From Alloalcanivorax venustensis ISO4 (GTDB lineage Bacteria; Pseudomonadota; Gammaproteobacteria; Pseudomonadales; Alcanivoracaceae), in NCBI RefSeq assembly GCF_015356855.1, contig NZ_ARXR01000002.1, forward strand, positions 144,701-208,700: a stretch of 64,000 nucleotides of DNA. Reading direction: 5' to 3'. The notes beneath the pieces were generated by a model. That model ran no database searches. It saw only the letters and a list, made by a program, of their open reading frames with translations, and was not told where the DNA came from. Position numbers and translations under genes: made by a program. Every line of letters starts with the position of its first letter. The stretch's first letter is position 1. Of this stretch, positions 37,103 through 44,557 are shown piece after piece.

Positions 37103-38782
37103 TCAGAAGCGGGCATTCAATTCGATCTGTAACACATCGATGGCCAGCGGCGGACCGTATACTTCATCCGTACTCAGCCAGCGTCCCTGGGCGAAAACCC
37201 CATCGGTGAAGGCGTAGGCGCCCCCCAGGTAGTAGCCCTTGGCGTTGGTGCCACCGAGGTGAAAGGCGGAATCGTTAAAGGCGTCCGGCAATGCGTCCGG
37301 CTTAATGTGCTTGTAGCCGGCGAATACCTTCCAGTCGCCGACGCGCTCGAGATCCAGGGAGGGGCCAAAGGCAGCGTGTACCATCCAGGCATCGCGGCCG
37401 CTTTTTAGCTCGCCGTTCTGGTCGAAGTTGTTGATCACTTGACCTTCCGCGTTGCGGAACATCTCTTCCTCGCTGTAGCCATTGTTATAGACATAGTTGC
37501 CCGCGAGGCGCAGCTTGTAGCCGCCGATAAAAGGGGTGTCCCAGCGCAGATTGAGGTCGAACAATTCGAACTCAGAGGCCAGGCCGACCAGTTGCGGCAT
37601 GGCGGTACCGGCTTCGTCAGCCGGGTTGAGAGCGATGTCACGCAGTAGGAAAAGGGTGTTACCTTTTTGCATGAAGGCCGGCGCCGAGTCATCCGTGTCG
37701 CAGGTGTTGTCGCCGTAATAGAGCACGCACTCCGAGGATCGCTCACCACGAAGGTTGTGGAAGTCGTAGTAGGACAGCGCCACCAGGAAGCGGTTATCCT
37801 CATTAAAACGCCAGTCGGCGCCGATCTGCGTACCCAGCAGCCACTTGTCATCGCTGCCTTTCTTATCAAAATCCCGCGACGGGAAATCGTCCGATGTGTA
37901 GGAAAGAGGGAACGCACCCAGGGTGCCGAAGAAAGCGCCGTTTTCGCTGAATGTGACGTCGCCCCAGCTCGCGGACACGCCATCGAAATTCAGATCGCCG
38001 TCGTACAACAGATCCGACGAGACAAACGGGTTCTCCGCGCGACCGGCGGTGATATTCCATACCCCCGGCGCCCAGGTGATGCGCGCCCGATCCAGCCAGA
38101 TATCTTTCTTACTTAGGCCGCCGCCCAGGGTCTGGTTGGTGGATACCGGGCTGTCGCTACTGCCGGTGGCGATGCGCAGGCCCGCGCTCCAGGTGTCGGT
38201 CAGCGCCGCTTGCAAACCGAAACGGGCACGCACACGCAGCCGGTTCTCCCGAGACTCTCGCGTGTTCAGTAGCGGTGGCTGTGTCAGGCCCCGCAAGTCA
38301 TAGTTCTCATCATTGAACTCGTTGAAGTCGAAAATTTCGACGCTGTTGTCTCCGGAGTAAAAGCGGGATTCATTCCGCACGCGCACATCACCGAAGAGCG
38401 TGATCCGTGAGGCCCAGTCAGGCAAGGTATTGGGCGCCGCCCAGTTTTCCTCTTTGGCCTGGGCCATCACCTCGTCCTTGACCTCGGCGCGGATTTCATC
38501 GCGCACCGTCTCCGGGATATAGGGCACCCGCACGTCGCCTTCGCGTATTTCCGGTTCGGCCCGCTGTTCCGCCGCCACCGCCTCCCGGCGCGCCTGCTCC
38601 ATCAGGGCCTGTGCCTGCTGCGCCGTGATCACGCCCTGCTCGACCAGAAGGCGAATCAGATGGACGGTGGTGTTGGGGGTAGTGTCCGCTTGCGATGGCG
38701 TGGCGGTTTGCGCCACGGCCGGGCCGGCCAGCACCGCCGCGAGGGCCAGCGCCAGGACCCAACGATGAGATTGCCTGTTCAT
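37103..38782 (-). CDS. Outer-membrane porin-like protein with N-terminal helical domain
   Basis: A 559-residue protein with a signal peptide (1-25, ...GPAVAQ), a helical N-terminal region (about 38-105, LIRLLVEQGVITAQQAQALM...) and then a long beta-strand-rich part ending in Phe (ELNARF), the usual outer-membrane barrel terminus. It resembles the 'putative porin' (Porin_5-type) family found in TPS/ExbB clusters. The N-terminal part could form a periplasmic coiled coil. As the fifth gene of the operon it may provide the uptake channel for whatever the TPS/TonB system captures; the solute is unknown. Confidence 0.72.
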   Translation of the reverse strand: MNRQSHRWVLALALAAVLAGPAVAQTATPSQADTTPNTTVHLIRLLVEQGVITAQQAQALMEQARREAVAAEQRAEPEIREGDVRVPYIPETVRDEIRAEVKDEVMAQAKEENWAAPNTLPDWASRITLFGDVRVRNESRFYSGDNSVEIFDFNEFNDENYDLRGLTQPPLLNTRESRENRLRVRARFGLQAALTDTWSAGLRIATGSSDSPVSTNQTLGGGLSKKDIWLDRARITWAPGVWNITAGRAENPFVSSDLLYDGDLNFDGVSASWGDVTFSENGAFFGTLGAFPLSYTSDDFPSRDFDKKGSDDKWLLGTQIGADWRFNEDNRFLVALSYYDFHNLRGERSSECVLYYGDNTCDTDDSAPAFMQKGNTLFLLRDIALNPADEAGTAMPQLVGLASEFELFDLNLRWDTPFIGGYKLRLAGNYVYNNGYSEEEMFRNAEGQVINNFDQNGELKSGRDAWMVHAAFGPSLDLERVGDWKVFAGYKHIKPDALPDAFNDSAFHLGGTNAKGYYLGGAYAFTDGVFAQGRWLSTDEVYGPPLAIDVLQIELNARF

Positions 38783-38825
38783 GCTATGTCGCTCCTGAAA
38801 CGTTCATCTTGTGAGGTTGCCCTGG

Positions 38826-39575
38826 TCATCCCGGCCGCCGCCCCTGCAGCGACATACGCACCGGCAGGTTGAGAGACTCCGGGGGCGGTTGATCCAAAGG
38901 TTGAATGTCGCGCAAGGCGGCGATTACTTTTTCGTCCACGTCTTCATCGCCGCTCGATTCGAGCAGCTGTACCCGAGTCACCTGTCCATAACGGTCAAGC
39001 CACAGATTGACCTCGACCCGGTAACTCAGATTGCGGATGCTCCGGTTCTCGCGAAGCGCCTTCTGAAACGCGTAAGAGAGGTACTGGCCATAGGTGGCGT
39101 TCCCCACGCCGGCACCAGAACCGCCCATTCCACCGCCGCCGCCGGCGGCAATGTTGAAGGCGTCGGTTCCGGCCTGCGCCTCGCCATCGATCTGCATGGC
39201 GTCGGAGAGATCCTCCGCCGGCGACGGCGGCTCATCCGGGGTCGGCTCTTCCACCGGCGTAGGCTCTGGTTCCGGCTCCGGTTCCACCGCTTCTTCGGGC
39301 TCCGGCTCCGGTTCGGGTTCCGGTGTCTCCTCGGGCGGCGGCGGTGGCGGCAGCGGAATGATCATCTCCTGCTTCGCGACCTGGCGACGCACTCCGGCGG
39401 TGTCGTTGGCCCACAGCCAGACCAACCAGCTCAGCACGGCCAGCCCGAGCAGCGCGGCGGCGACCCATGCGAACCGTGGTATCGGGGTTGACCGTCGCCG
39501 GCCAGACGGGCCAGGGCGCGGCCCGTGCCCACCGGTTTTTCTACGGCGCTTCCATCTCGGTGATTCGGTTGGCAT
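38826..39575 (-). CDS. tonB: TonB-family energy transducer
   Basis: A 249-residue protein with a basic cytoplasmic N-terminus, one membrane helix (about 34-54), a periplasmic Pro-Glu repeat region (about 75-125, PEPEPEPEPEE), a Gly-rich hinge and a TonB C-terminal domain (about 155-249; NLWLDRYGQVTRVQLLESSG). It transmits the proton-motive force from ExbB/ExbD to outer-membrane partners. No classical TonB-dependent receptor lies in this window, so the partner may be the porin, TpsB or the STN-TonB_C protein. It follows exbD by 20 bases. Confidence 0.88.
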   Translation of the reverse strand: MPTESPRWKRRRKTGGHGPRPGPSGRRRSTPIPRFAWVAAALLGLAVLSWLVWLWANDTAGVRRQVAKQEMIIPLPPPPPPEETPEPEPEPEPEEAVEPEPEPEPTPVEEPTPDEPPSPAEDLSDAMQIDGEAQAGTDAFNIAAGGGGGMGGSGAGVGNATYGQYLSYAFQKALRENRSIRNLSYRVEVNLWLDRYGQVTRVQLLESSGDEDVDEKVIAALRDIQPLDQPPPESLNLPVRMSLQGRRPG

Positions 39576-39595
39576 CTCGGCTAGGGTCCGTGCAG

Positions 39596-40021
39596 TCAGT
39601 TCTTGGGCTTGCCGGTAACCAGCCCGACCTGGGCCAGTTCAAGGCGACGCAGAATATCCAGCACCTCCACCACCTTCTGGTACTGCACCGCGGCGTCGCC
39701 GCGCAGGACCACGGGGAAGTCCGGATTGGTGGCTTTCTCGGTGCGCAACCGGTCTTCCAGTTCCTGCAGGGTGACCGGGTAAGCATCGAGAAAGACCTGC
39801 CCATCGTTGTTCACCGAAACCGCCTTGGTCTTGGGTTCCGATAAAGAGACGGAAGCGCTCGCCTTGGGCAAATCGACCTGGATGCCCGCCACCTGCGCGG
39901 TGGCGGTAAGAATGAACATCACCAGCACCACCATCAGCACGTCGACCAAAGGGGTGATGTTGATGCCGTCCACCGGGCCGTCCATTTCATCGTCGTCCAT
40001 CGAGGCTCTTACGGAAGCCAT
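39596..40021 (-). CDS. exbD: ExbD/TolR-type proton-channel subunit
   Basis: A 141-residue protein with a short N-terminal cytoplasmic part, one membrane helix (about 22-44) carrying the proton-conducting Asp (TPLVDVLMVVLVMF) and a periplasmic C-terminal domain. It partners the ExbB encoded 10 bases upstream. The gene order exbB-exbD-tonB is intact. Confidence 0.93.
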   Translation of the reverse strand: MASVRASMDDDEMDGPVDGINITPLVDVLMVVLVMFILTATAQVAGIQVDLPKASASVSLSEPKTKAVSVNNDGQVFLDAYPVTLQELEDRLRTEKATNPDFPVVLRGDAAVQYQKVVEVLDILRRLELAQVGLVTGKPKN

Positions 40022-40031
40022 GGCGCTCTCC

Positions 40032-41927
40032 TTAAGCGATTACGTCGCGGGAAGTGGTTCGATGCTTATCGCCGCTGGCGTCGAGCACCGGCGCCGTGCC
40101 GCCGCGCTGCTCGGCCAGGCGGGTGACGAATTCATCGAGGAAGACGCGCATATCGGAACTGATATCGCGGTTGCGTCCGTTCAGCCGGTTGTAGGCGAAC
40201 AGCGCGGGAATGGCGACGAACAGGCCGGCGGCGGTGGCGAGCAAAGCGGCCGCCATACCCGGCGCCACCGCGTTGATATTGACGTTGCCGGCCATGGCGG
40301 TGCCCAGGAACACAACCATGATACCCATTACGGTGCCCAGCAGACCGATGTACGGACCGCCGGCGATGGCGTTCGACAGCACACCCAGCCGATGTCCCAG
40401 CGTGCGGTTCTCCTGGGTCCGCACCGCGTCCATGGACGCGCGGATCGCCTCCAGGGTTTCCGACGAAATACGGTCGGTGTCCGCGCCTTGTTCACGCCGG
40501 ACTCGCAGTTCGTGCACCGCCACCTGGTAGAGCCGCCACAGCGATGAATAGTGCAGCCGTTCACCCAGCGAGCGATCGTCGGCGAGTTGTTCCAGGCGGG
40601 TGCCGACACCGGAGAAGGCCTCACGGAATTCGCTGTTGGCTTCGTCCACCCGACGCGTATGGCGGAACTTCTGGAACATCACCACCCAGGTCTGGACCAT
40701 CATCACCATCAAGACGGCGATGATCACCCAGGCGTCGATGGGCACCGCGCTGAGCAGGAAACCGAGCGCGCCAAAGCCGAACCCGGATTGCTCTTCGTCG
40801 ACACCAAACTCCAGCAAGCGGGATTCACCGCCTTGGGATTGCACGCTGGCCTTCAGAAACGCCGCGGACCTGGCGACCCGGGAGAGACGCACTTCATCCA
40901 TGGCGCCGCTAAAGCCGGCGGCAACCGGCGTGGCGCTTGCGTCATTCGCGGCCGCCTCCTCATCCGCCGGTGTGGTGGCCGCTTCCTCTTCATCCGTGCC
41001 GGCCACGGCCGCCACGCCGTAGCCCGGCACATCGCCGCCAAGGGCGGCCGGCGTATTGAACGCCGGCAACGCACCATCGAGGGAGGATATCGGCTGTCCA
41101 TTCAAATAGAGGGTGATCTGGCGTCCGTCGGCAGTCACCGCTAAGTGCTGCCATTGGTCCGCGGTCAACGGCTGTGCCTGGCCACTGCGCTGCCCGTTTA
41201 CCTCCACGAAAGGCAGCCCGTTTTCCAGGCCGATCAGCAGCGAATTACCGGCGTCCCGGCGGGCGTAGAGGAGCTGCTCGCCGGTGGACTGTGGTGTGCG
41301 TACCCAGGCGCTGAAGGTGAACTGGCCGGACTCCGGGATCGAAAGCGACGGCGACGCCGGCAGCAGCAAGGGCTCGCCGCTGAATTGCGCCGCCTGTGCG
41401 ATCACACCCGATGTCGTTCCAGGCACCGCGTTTTGCGTGTCGTTGGCGTAAGCGGTGGCATCATCGACGGTGGCCCCCGGGGCACTGTCAAAATGATAGA
41501 CGGCGGCGTAATCCGCATCGAAGATCTGGCTGCTGTCCAGGGCCGGCGCGTCAGGATTGCCGTAGTACATCCAGATATCCTGGCGCGCGCCGCCCTGCAT
41601 CTCGGGCACGTCCACCCAGATATAGGCGACGCCCAGCAGAGAATCGAAACTCTCAATGCGATGGTTGAAGACGGTTTCGTCGTCCGCCGCCACGAAGCGC
41701 AGATCCGTGCCGTTCGCTTTCACACCGTCGAAACTGAAGTTGCCGGTATGCAGACGCACCAGCAAGGGAATGCGCCCCACCTGATCGGTGATGGCCGCAC
41801 CCTGTTGTGTGGTGTCCAGGGATATCTGCTTGCGGTAGCTCCAATCTTCTTGCCACCAGGCATGGGCCAGGGTCGGCAAGAGCGTCCCCAGGCAGGATAA
41901 AAGAAAGACGAGTAAGCGTTGTCGCAT
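40032..41927 (-). CDS. exbB: ExbB-type proton channel fused to periplasmic DUF2341 and LamG-like domains
   Basis: A 631-residue protein with four parts. A signal peptide (1-23, ...LAHAWW) precedes a DUF2341 domain (about 25-150; WSYRKQISLDTT and WMYYGNPDA). A concanavalin/LamG-like domain (about 150-300; FTFSAWVRTP and LYLNGQPI) and an acidic Ala/Glu linker follow. The MotA/TolQ/ExbB core has a first helix near 390-412 and the pair of helices near 530-600. Ordinary ExbB has about 240 residues, so over 350 are an added periplasmic or sugar-binding-like module. This composite is known from TPS-linked ExbB proteins; the ligand is unknown. Confidence 0.88.
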   Translation of the reverse strand: MRQRLLVFLLSCLGTLLPTLAHAWWQEDWSYRKQISLDTTQQGAAITDQVGRIPLLVRLHTGNFSFDGVKANGTDLRFVAADDETVFNHRIESFDSLLGVAYIWVDVPEMQGGARQDIWMYYGNPDAPALDSSQIFDADYAAVYHFDSAPGATVDDATAYANDTQNAVPGTTSGVIAQAAQFSGEPLLLPASPSLSIPESGQFTFSAWVRTPQSTGEQLLYARRDAGNSLLIGLENGLPFVEVNGQRSGQAQPLTADQWQHLAVTADGRQITLYLNGQPISSLDGALPAFNTPAALGGDVPGYGVAAVAGTDEEEAATTPADEEAAANDASATPVAAGFSGAMDEVRLSRVARSAAFLKASVQSQGGESRLLEFGVDEEQSGFGFGALGFLLSAVPIDAWVIIAVLMVMMVQTWVVMFQKFRHTRRVDEANSEFREAFSGVGTRLEQLADDRSLGERLHYSSLWRLYQVAVHELRVRREQGADTDRISSETLEAIRASMDAVRTQENRTLGHRLGVLSNAIAGGPYIGLLGTVMGIMVVFLGTAMAGNVNINAVAPGMAAALLATAAGLFVAIPALFAYNRLNGRNRDISSDMRVFLDEFVTRLAEQRGGTAPVLDASGDKHRTTSRDVIA

Positions 41928-41966
41928 GGTCAGGCACTCCGAAGAACTGGCTGTGTTAGGTGTTAT

Positions 41967-43589
41967 TCAAAATCCGGCGGTCACACTAAAGTGGACTCTG
42001 GGGTCGTATCGCTCGGTATCGGCGCCGTCGGTAAGCGGATAACCGAAATCCACGGAACCACTGAGGCTGTCGCCGATCTCGGCGCGTGCGCCGATACCGA
42101 CGCTGGCGAGATCAAAGGTGTCATCCTGGTCCGGCAATGGGTCCTGGAGTTGCAGCTGGGCGCCTTCCGCGAAGACGTGGAAACGAAACATCGACCAGGG
42201 ATTGCCGAACCACTCCGCCAGCGACGGCGTGCGCAATTCGAAACTGGCCAGATAACCGTCATCCGCGGCCTGCTCGGCGGCCAGATAGCCGCGTACCGAA
42301 CCGCTGCCGCCCACCGCGAACTGCTCGTTGGAAACCAGCGGGCCGGAAGCCAGCTGGGTACCGAGCTTGGTGGCCAGAATCCATTCACTGAGCTGCCACT
42401 CGCTGCCGGCGTCCACTTTCAATACCGCAAAGTCGGGACTGGCCTGGTAGCGCTTGTAATCAAACTCCTCCCAGCCGCTGCCATTGGAGGGGAACTCATC
42501 GGCGGCGGTGATCACGCTGACGTTGAGATACCCCTGTGTTTCCTCGGTGTAGAAGTAACCGTTGTAGGCAAAGGAGAATGGCGCGTATTGCAACGGTACC
42601 TGGTCTTCGGACTGACCGAACACCAGCGCTTCCTCGAAATCCTTGAAGTCGATGCCCGCCGAAAACGAGTGCCCCCAGTTGCCGTCGAACGGCAGGCTGT
42701 ACACGGCGGCCACGCCGTACGAATCGCCGCGACCCAGTACATTGGTGCCGCCCACGGTGGCGACGTCACTGTCGGAGGTATAGCCGGAAAAGCGTGCCGA
42801 CCAGCGCTTGCTCAGCGGTGCTTCGTAGCTGAAGGACCAGACCTCGGCGTTGTCGGTATCCTGAGGCGCGGTAAAGAAAGTGAGCGAGGCGCTGTGGCCT
42901 TTTTGCCAGAGATTGGCGTGGCTGAGCGTGGCCACCGTGCGTAGCTTCTCGGTGTCGGCGCTATAGTCATTGTTCAACGTCAGGCTGGCGCTCCAGGGGC
43001 GCTCGTCTTCAACGGCCAGATCCACATCCATGGTGCCGGGGATACGCCCCTCCTTGACCAGCGGCATGACCTGCCGCTTACCGGTACGGTTAACCTCGGT
43101 GAGCTCCTCTTGAACCAGATCAAAATTGGGTACCGTGCCACTGGTCAGCGCGGGCACCTGATTTCGAATCTCGAGCGGGGATTGGTATTCGGCGCCAACC
43201 ACCCGCACCCGACCGACTTTCACTTCCACGACCTCAAGGTAAACCACGCCGCCGCTGACCTTCTGCTCGGGCAGCTCCACATATACCGATTGATAGCCGG
43301 AGTCCTGGTACACCGCCTGCAAGGCCCGTTGCGCCTCTCGTATGTCGTCCAGCGTTTTATCCGGCCCCAGATAGGGATAAACCGCGCGCTCGATATCGCG
43401 TGCCTGCAGCACGGTATTACCACGCACGATGTACTCATTAATGGTCACCGTTGTCGTGACAGGCGTCCCGGCGGCATCCGGTTCAGCACTCTGCTGCGTC
43501 CATGCCAGCGGACTGATTAACAGAAGTCCGCTGAAGCACATCCCGGTCATGGAACGACACCGTCCAGTCTTTCGTTTCTTGTAAAGCAT
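41967..43589 (-). CDS. Two-partner-secretion outer-membrane transporter (TpsB, ShlB/FhaC/HecB family)
   Basis: An Omp85-superfamily transporter of 540 residues from the chosen start. It has a signal region (MLYKKRKTGRCRS then a hydrophobic stretch), two POTRA domains (about 45-210; INEYIVRGNTVL... and VYLEVVEVKVGRVRV) and a 16-stranded barrel ending in Phe (VTAGF). It exports the TpsA encoded 10 kb away. The start is uncertain: ATGs at 43607 and 43550 are alternatives and none has a strong ribosome site; I chose 43589 for its basic n-region. It heads the operon tpsB-exbB-exbD-tonB-porin-coiled coil-ybjN. Confidence 0.88.
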   Translation of the reverse strand: MLYKKRKTGRCRSMTGMCFSGLLLISPLAWTQQSAEPDAAGTPVTTTVTINEYIVRGNTVLQARDIERAVYPYLGPDKTLDDIREAQRALQAVYQDSGYQSVYVELPEQKVSGGVVYLEVVEVKVGRVRVVGAEYQSPLEIRNQVPALTSGTVPNFDLVQEELTEVNRTGKRQVMPLVKEGRIPGTMDVDLAVEDERPWSASLTLNNDYSADTEKLRTVATLSHANLWQKGHSASLTFFTAPQDTDNAEVWSFSYEAPLSKRWSARFSGYTSDSDVATVGGTNVLGRGDSYGVAAVYSLPFDGNWGHSFSAGIDFKDFEEALVFGQSEDQVPLQYAPFSFAYNGYFYTEETQGYLNVSVITAADEFPSNGSGWEEFDYKRYQASPDFAVLKVDAGSEWQLSEWILATKLGTQLASGPLVSNEQFAVGGSGSVRGYLAAEQAADDGYLASFELRTPSLAEWFGNPWSMFRFHVFAEGAQLQLQDPLPDQDDTFDLASVGIGARAEIGDSLSGSVDFGYPLTDGADTERYDPRVHFSVTAGF

Positions 43590-43744
43590 GGATTCAAAAC
43601 TCGGCATTGATGCACCGGGTCGTGGCACCACCACCGTAGTGGTGTCCCCGTAAGCCGCTGCCACAACCAACAACTCACCGGCCCATCCGGCCAGTGATCC
43701 AGTTAACACTCTCTAGATGACTGGAACCCACCACGACCGAACCT

Positions 43745-43762
43745 TTGTCATTGAAAATTCAT
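43745..43762 (+). promoter_or_regulatory. PHO-box-like repeat upstream of the tpsB operon
   Basis: TTGTCAT TGAA AATTCAT, a 7-4-7 direct repeat with 11-bp periodicity. The first half matches CTGTCAT at six of seven positions. It lies 156 bases upstream of the chosen tpsB start. Its orientation relative to tpsB is reversed compared with the classical layout, so the controlled gene is uncertain. Confidence 0.45.
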
Positions 43763-43772
43763 GAAACGAAGC

Positions 43773-43813
43773 AAAAAAAAGCCGCTGGTCCGGGGACATT
43801 ACGGACAGCGGCT
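43773..43813 (-). terminator. Minus-strand intrinsic terminator in the tpsB leader
   Basis: Read on the minus strand, AGCCGCTG-TCCG pairs with CGGA-CCAGCGGCT (one bulged base) and is followed by eight T residues. It would end a minus-strand transcript starting between about 43830 and 44005, before tpsB. No gene lies there, so it suggests a short RNA or an attenuated leader. Confidence 0.65.
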
Positions 43814-43907
43814 AACTGATTGCTGACCACCGCGGCTTTCAGCGACAGCCGAGGAGTGCTCCGGTCAACACCAGGGAAGAGTGTTCGATACCTCTCAAAC
43901 CGAAACA

Positions 43908-43925
43908 GTGTCATTAAAAATTCAT
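43908..43925 (+). promoter_or_regulatory. PHO-box-like repeat upstream of the small secreted-protein gene
   Basis: GTGTCAT TAAA AATTCAT, a 7-4-7 direct repeat. The first half matches CTGTCAT at six of seven positions and the second half is identical to two other boxes of this locus. It is 81 bases before the ATG at 44006, in the classical orientation for that gene. No clear -10 was seen. Confidence 0.45.
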
Positions 43926-44005
43926 CAGGGTTGCGTGCTTACGCCTTGTACGGCGCAGTGATCCGCACCAAGGTGAGCCTTCATTTCCCGTCCCGGAACG
44001 ACCCC

Positions 44006-44356
44006 ATGACAGCCGAATCCACCCCGTGGTGCTCCATGCCGGCGTTTGCCGTGCTCACCCTGGCGTTAATCGCCGGCCCGCCCACCCGGGCGGACAACAA
44101 CCAGGACGCACCCAGCTGTGTGACTGTCGAAATCGACGGCCACAAGGCGCTGCCCTACGACTGTTATCAGCGGAAGATGGCGCCGTCGTCCGTCCCGGAA
44201 CGCGGCACGCCCGCGATGCACTCCGCCACCGTCGCCGAGCAGGCGCCCAACCGCCTAGGCCTGTTCAACCTGTCCACTTTGCGCAATCGGATGGGCAATA
44301 CCCTCGGGCAAGGCGTACGGCCGCAACGGCCGCCCGCGCCGCCACCGCTACCCTGA
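44006..44356 (+). CDS. Small exported protein of unknown function beside tpsB
   Basis: A 116-residue protein I do not recognise. It has a signal-like hydrophobic segment (about 11-27, ending TRA) and a short conserved-looking block with two Cys (SCVTVEIDGHKALPYDCYQ, about 37-55) that could form a disulfide. It ends with a Pro-rich tail (RPPAPPPLP). The ATG has GGAACG 6 bases upstream; an in-frame extension upstream to 43820 would run through the promoter-like region and is rejected. Position and the upstream PHO-like box suggest it belongs to the TPS locus. Confidence 0.5.
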   Translation: MTAESTPWCSMPAFAVLTLALIAGPPTRADNNQDAPSCVTVEIDGHKALPYDCYQRKMAPSSVPERGTPAMHSATVAEQAPNRLGLFNLSTLRNRMGNTLGQGVRPQRPPAPPPLP

Positions 44357-44500
44357 CCGTCCAGCCACCCGGCCATGCACAATGATGGCGCGGACGCCCC
44401 ATGAAGACGCATCTCATACCTTTCCCGACTCACCTCGCCGTTCGCCGGGAAACAGAAAAACCTATTTTTAAACAATAGCTTAGCCCCGCGCTCCCCACGC

Positions 44501-44516
44501 TGGCACCCGCCTTGCA
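44501..44516 (+). promoter_or_regulatory. Sigma-54 (RpoN) promoter of the urea operon
   Basis: TGGCACCCGCCTTGCA matches the -24/-12 consensus TGGCACrNNNNTTGCw at every defined position except the purine, with the invariant GG and GC exactly 10 bases apart. The expected start point is near 44527, about 30 bases before the GTG of the allophanate hydrolase gene. A weak NtrC-like half-site (TGCAC...GGCGC) lies near 44376-44391. Confidence 0.75.
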
Positions 44517-44557
44517 CTGATCGGCATACCCACTGGTATACAACGAGGTATGCGATC

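Larger units (their letters stand above)
43590..44005. other. Control region between tpsB and the small secreted-protein gene
   Basis: 416 bases without a convincing gene. It holds two PHO-box-like repeats (43745-43762 and 43908-43925) and a minus-strand intrinsic terminator (43773-43813). An in-frame upstream extension of tpsB to 43709 is open but looks non-coding. The AT content is clearly higher around the two boxes. Confidence 0.6.

Noticed and set aside
43590..43709. An N-terminal extension of tpsB up to 43709
   Set aside because: The frame is open but the extra residues have no family match and precede the basic and hydrophobic signal region; the added part overlaps the control region.
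44376..44391. NtrC binding site upstream of the urea operon
   Set aside because: Only one half fits the TGCACC half-site well and the other is degenerate; kept as a hint inside the promoter entry.
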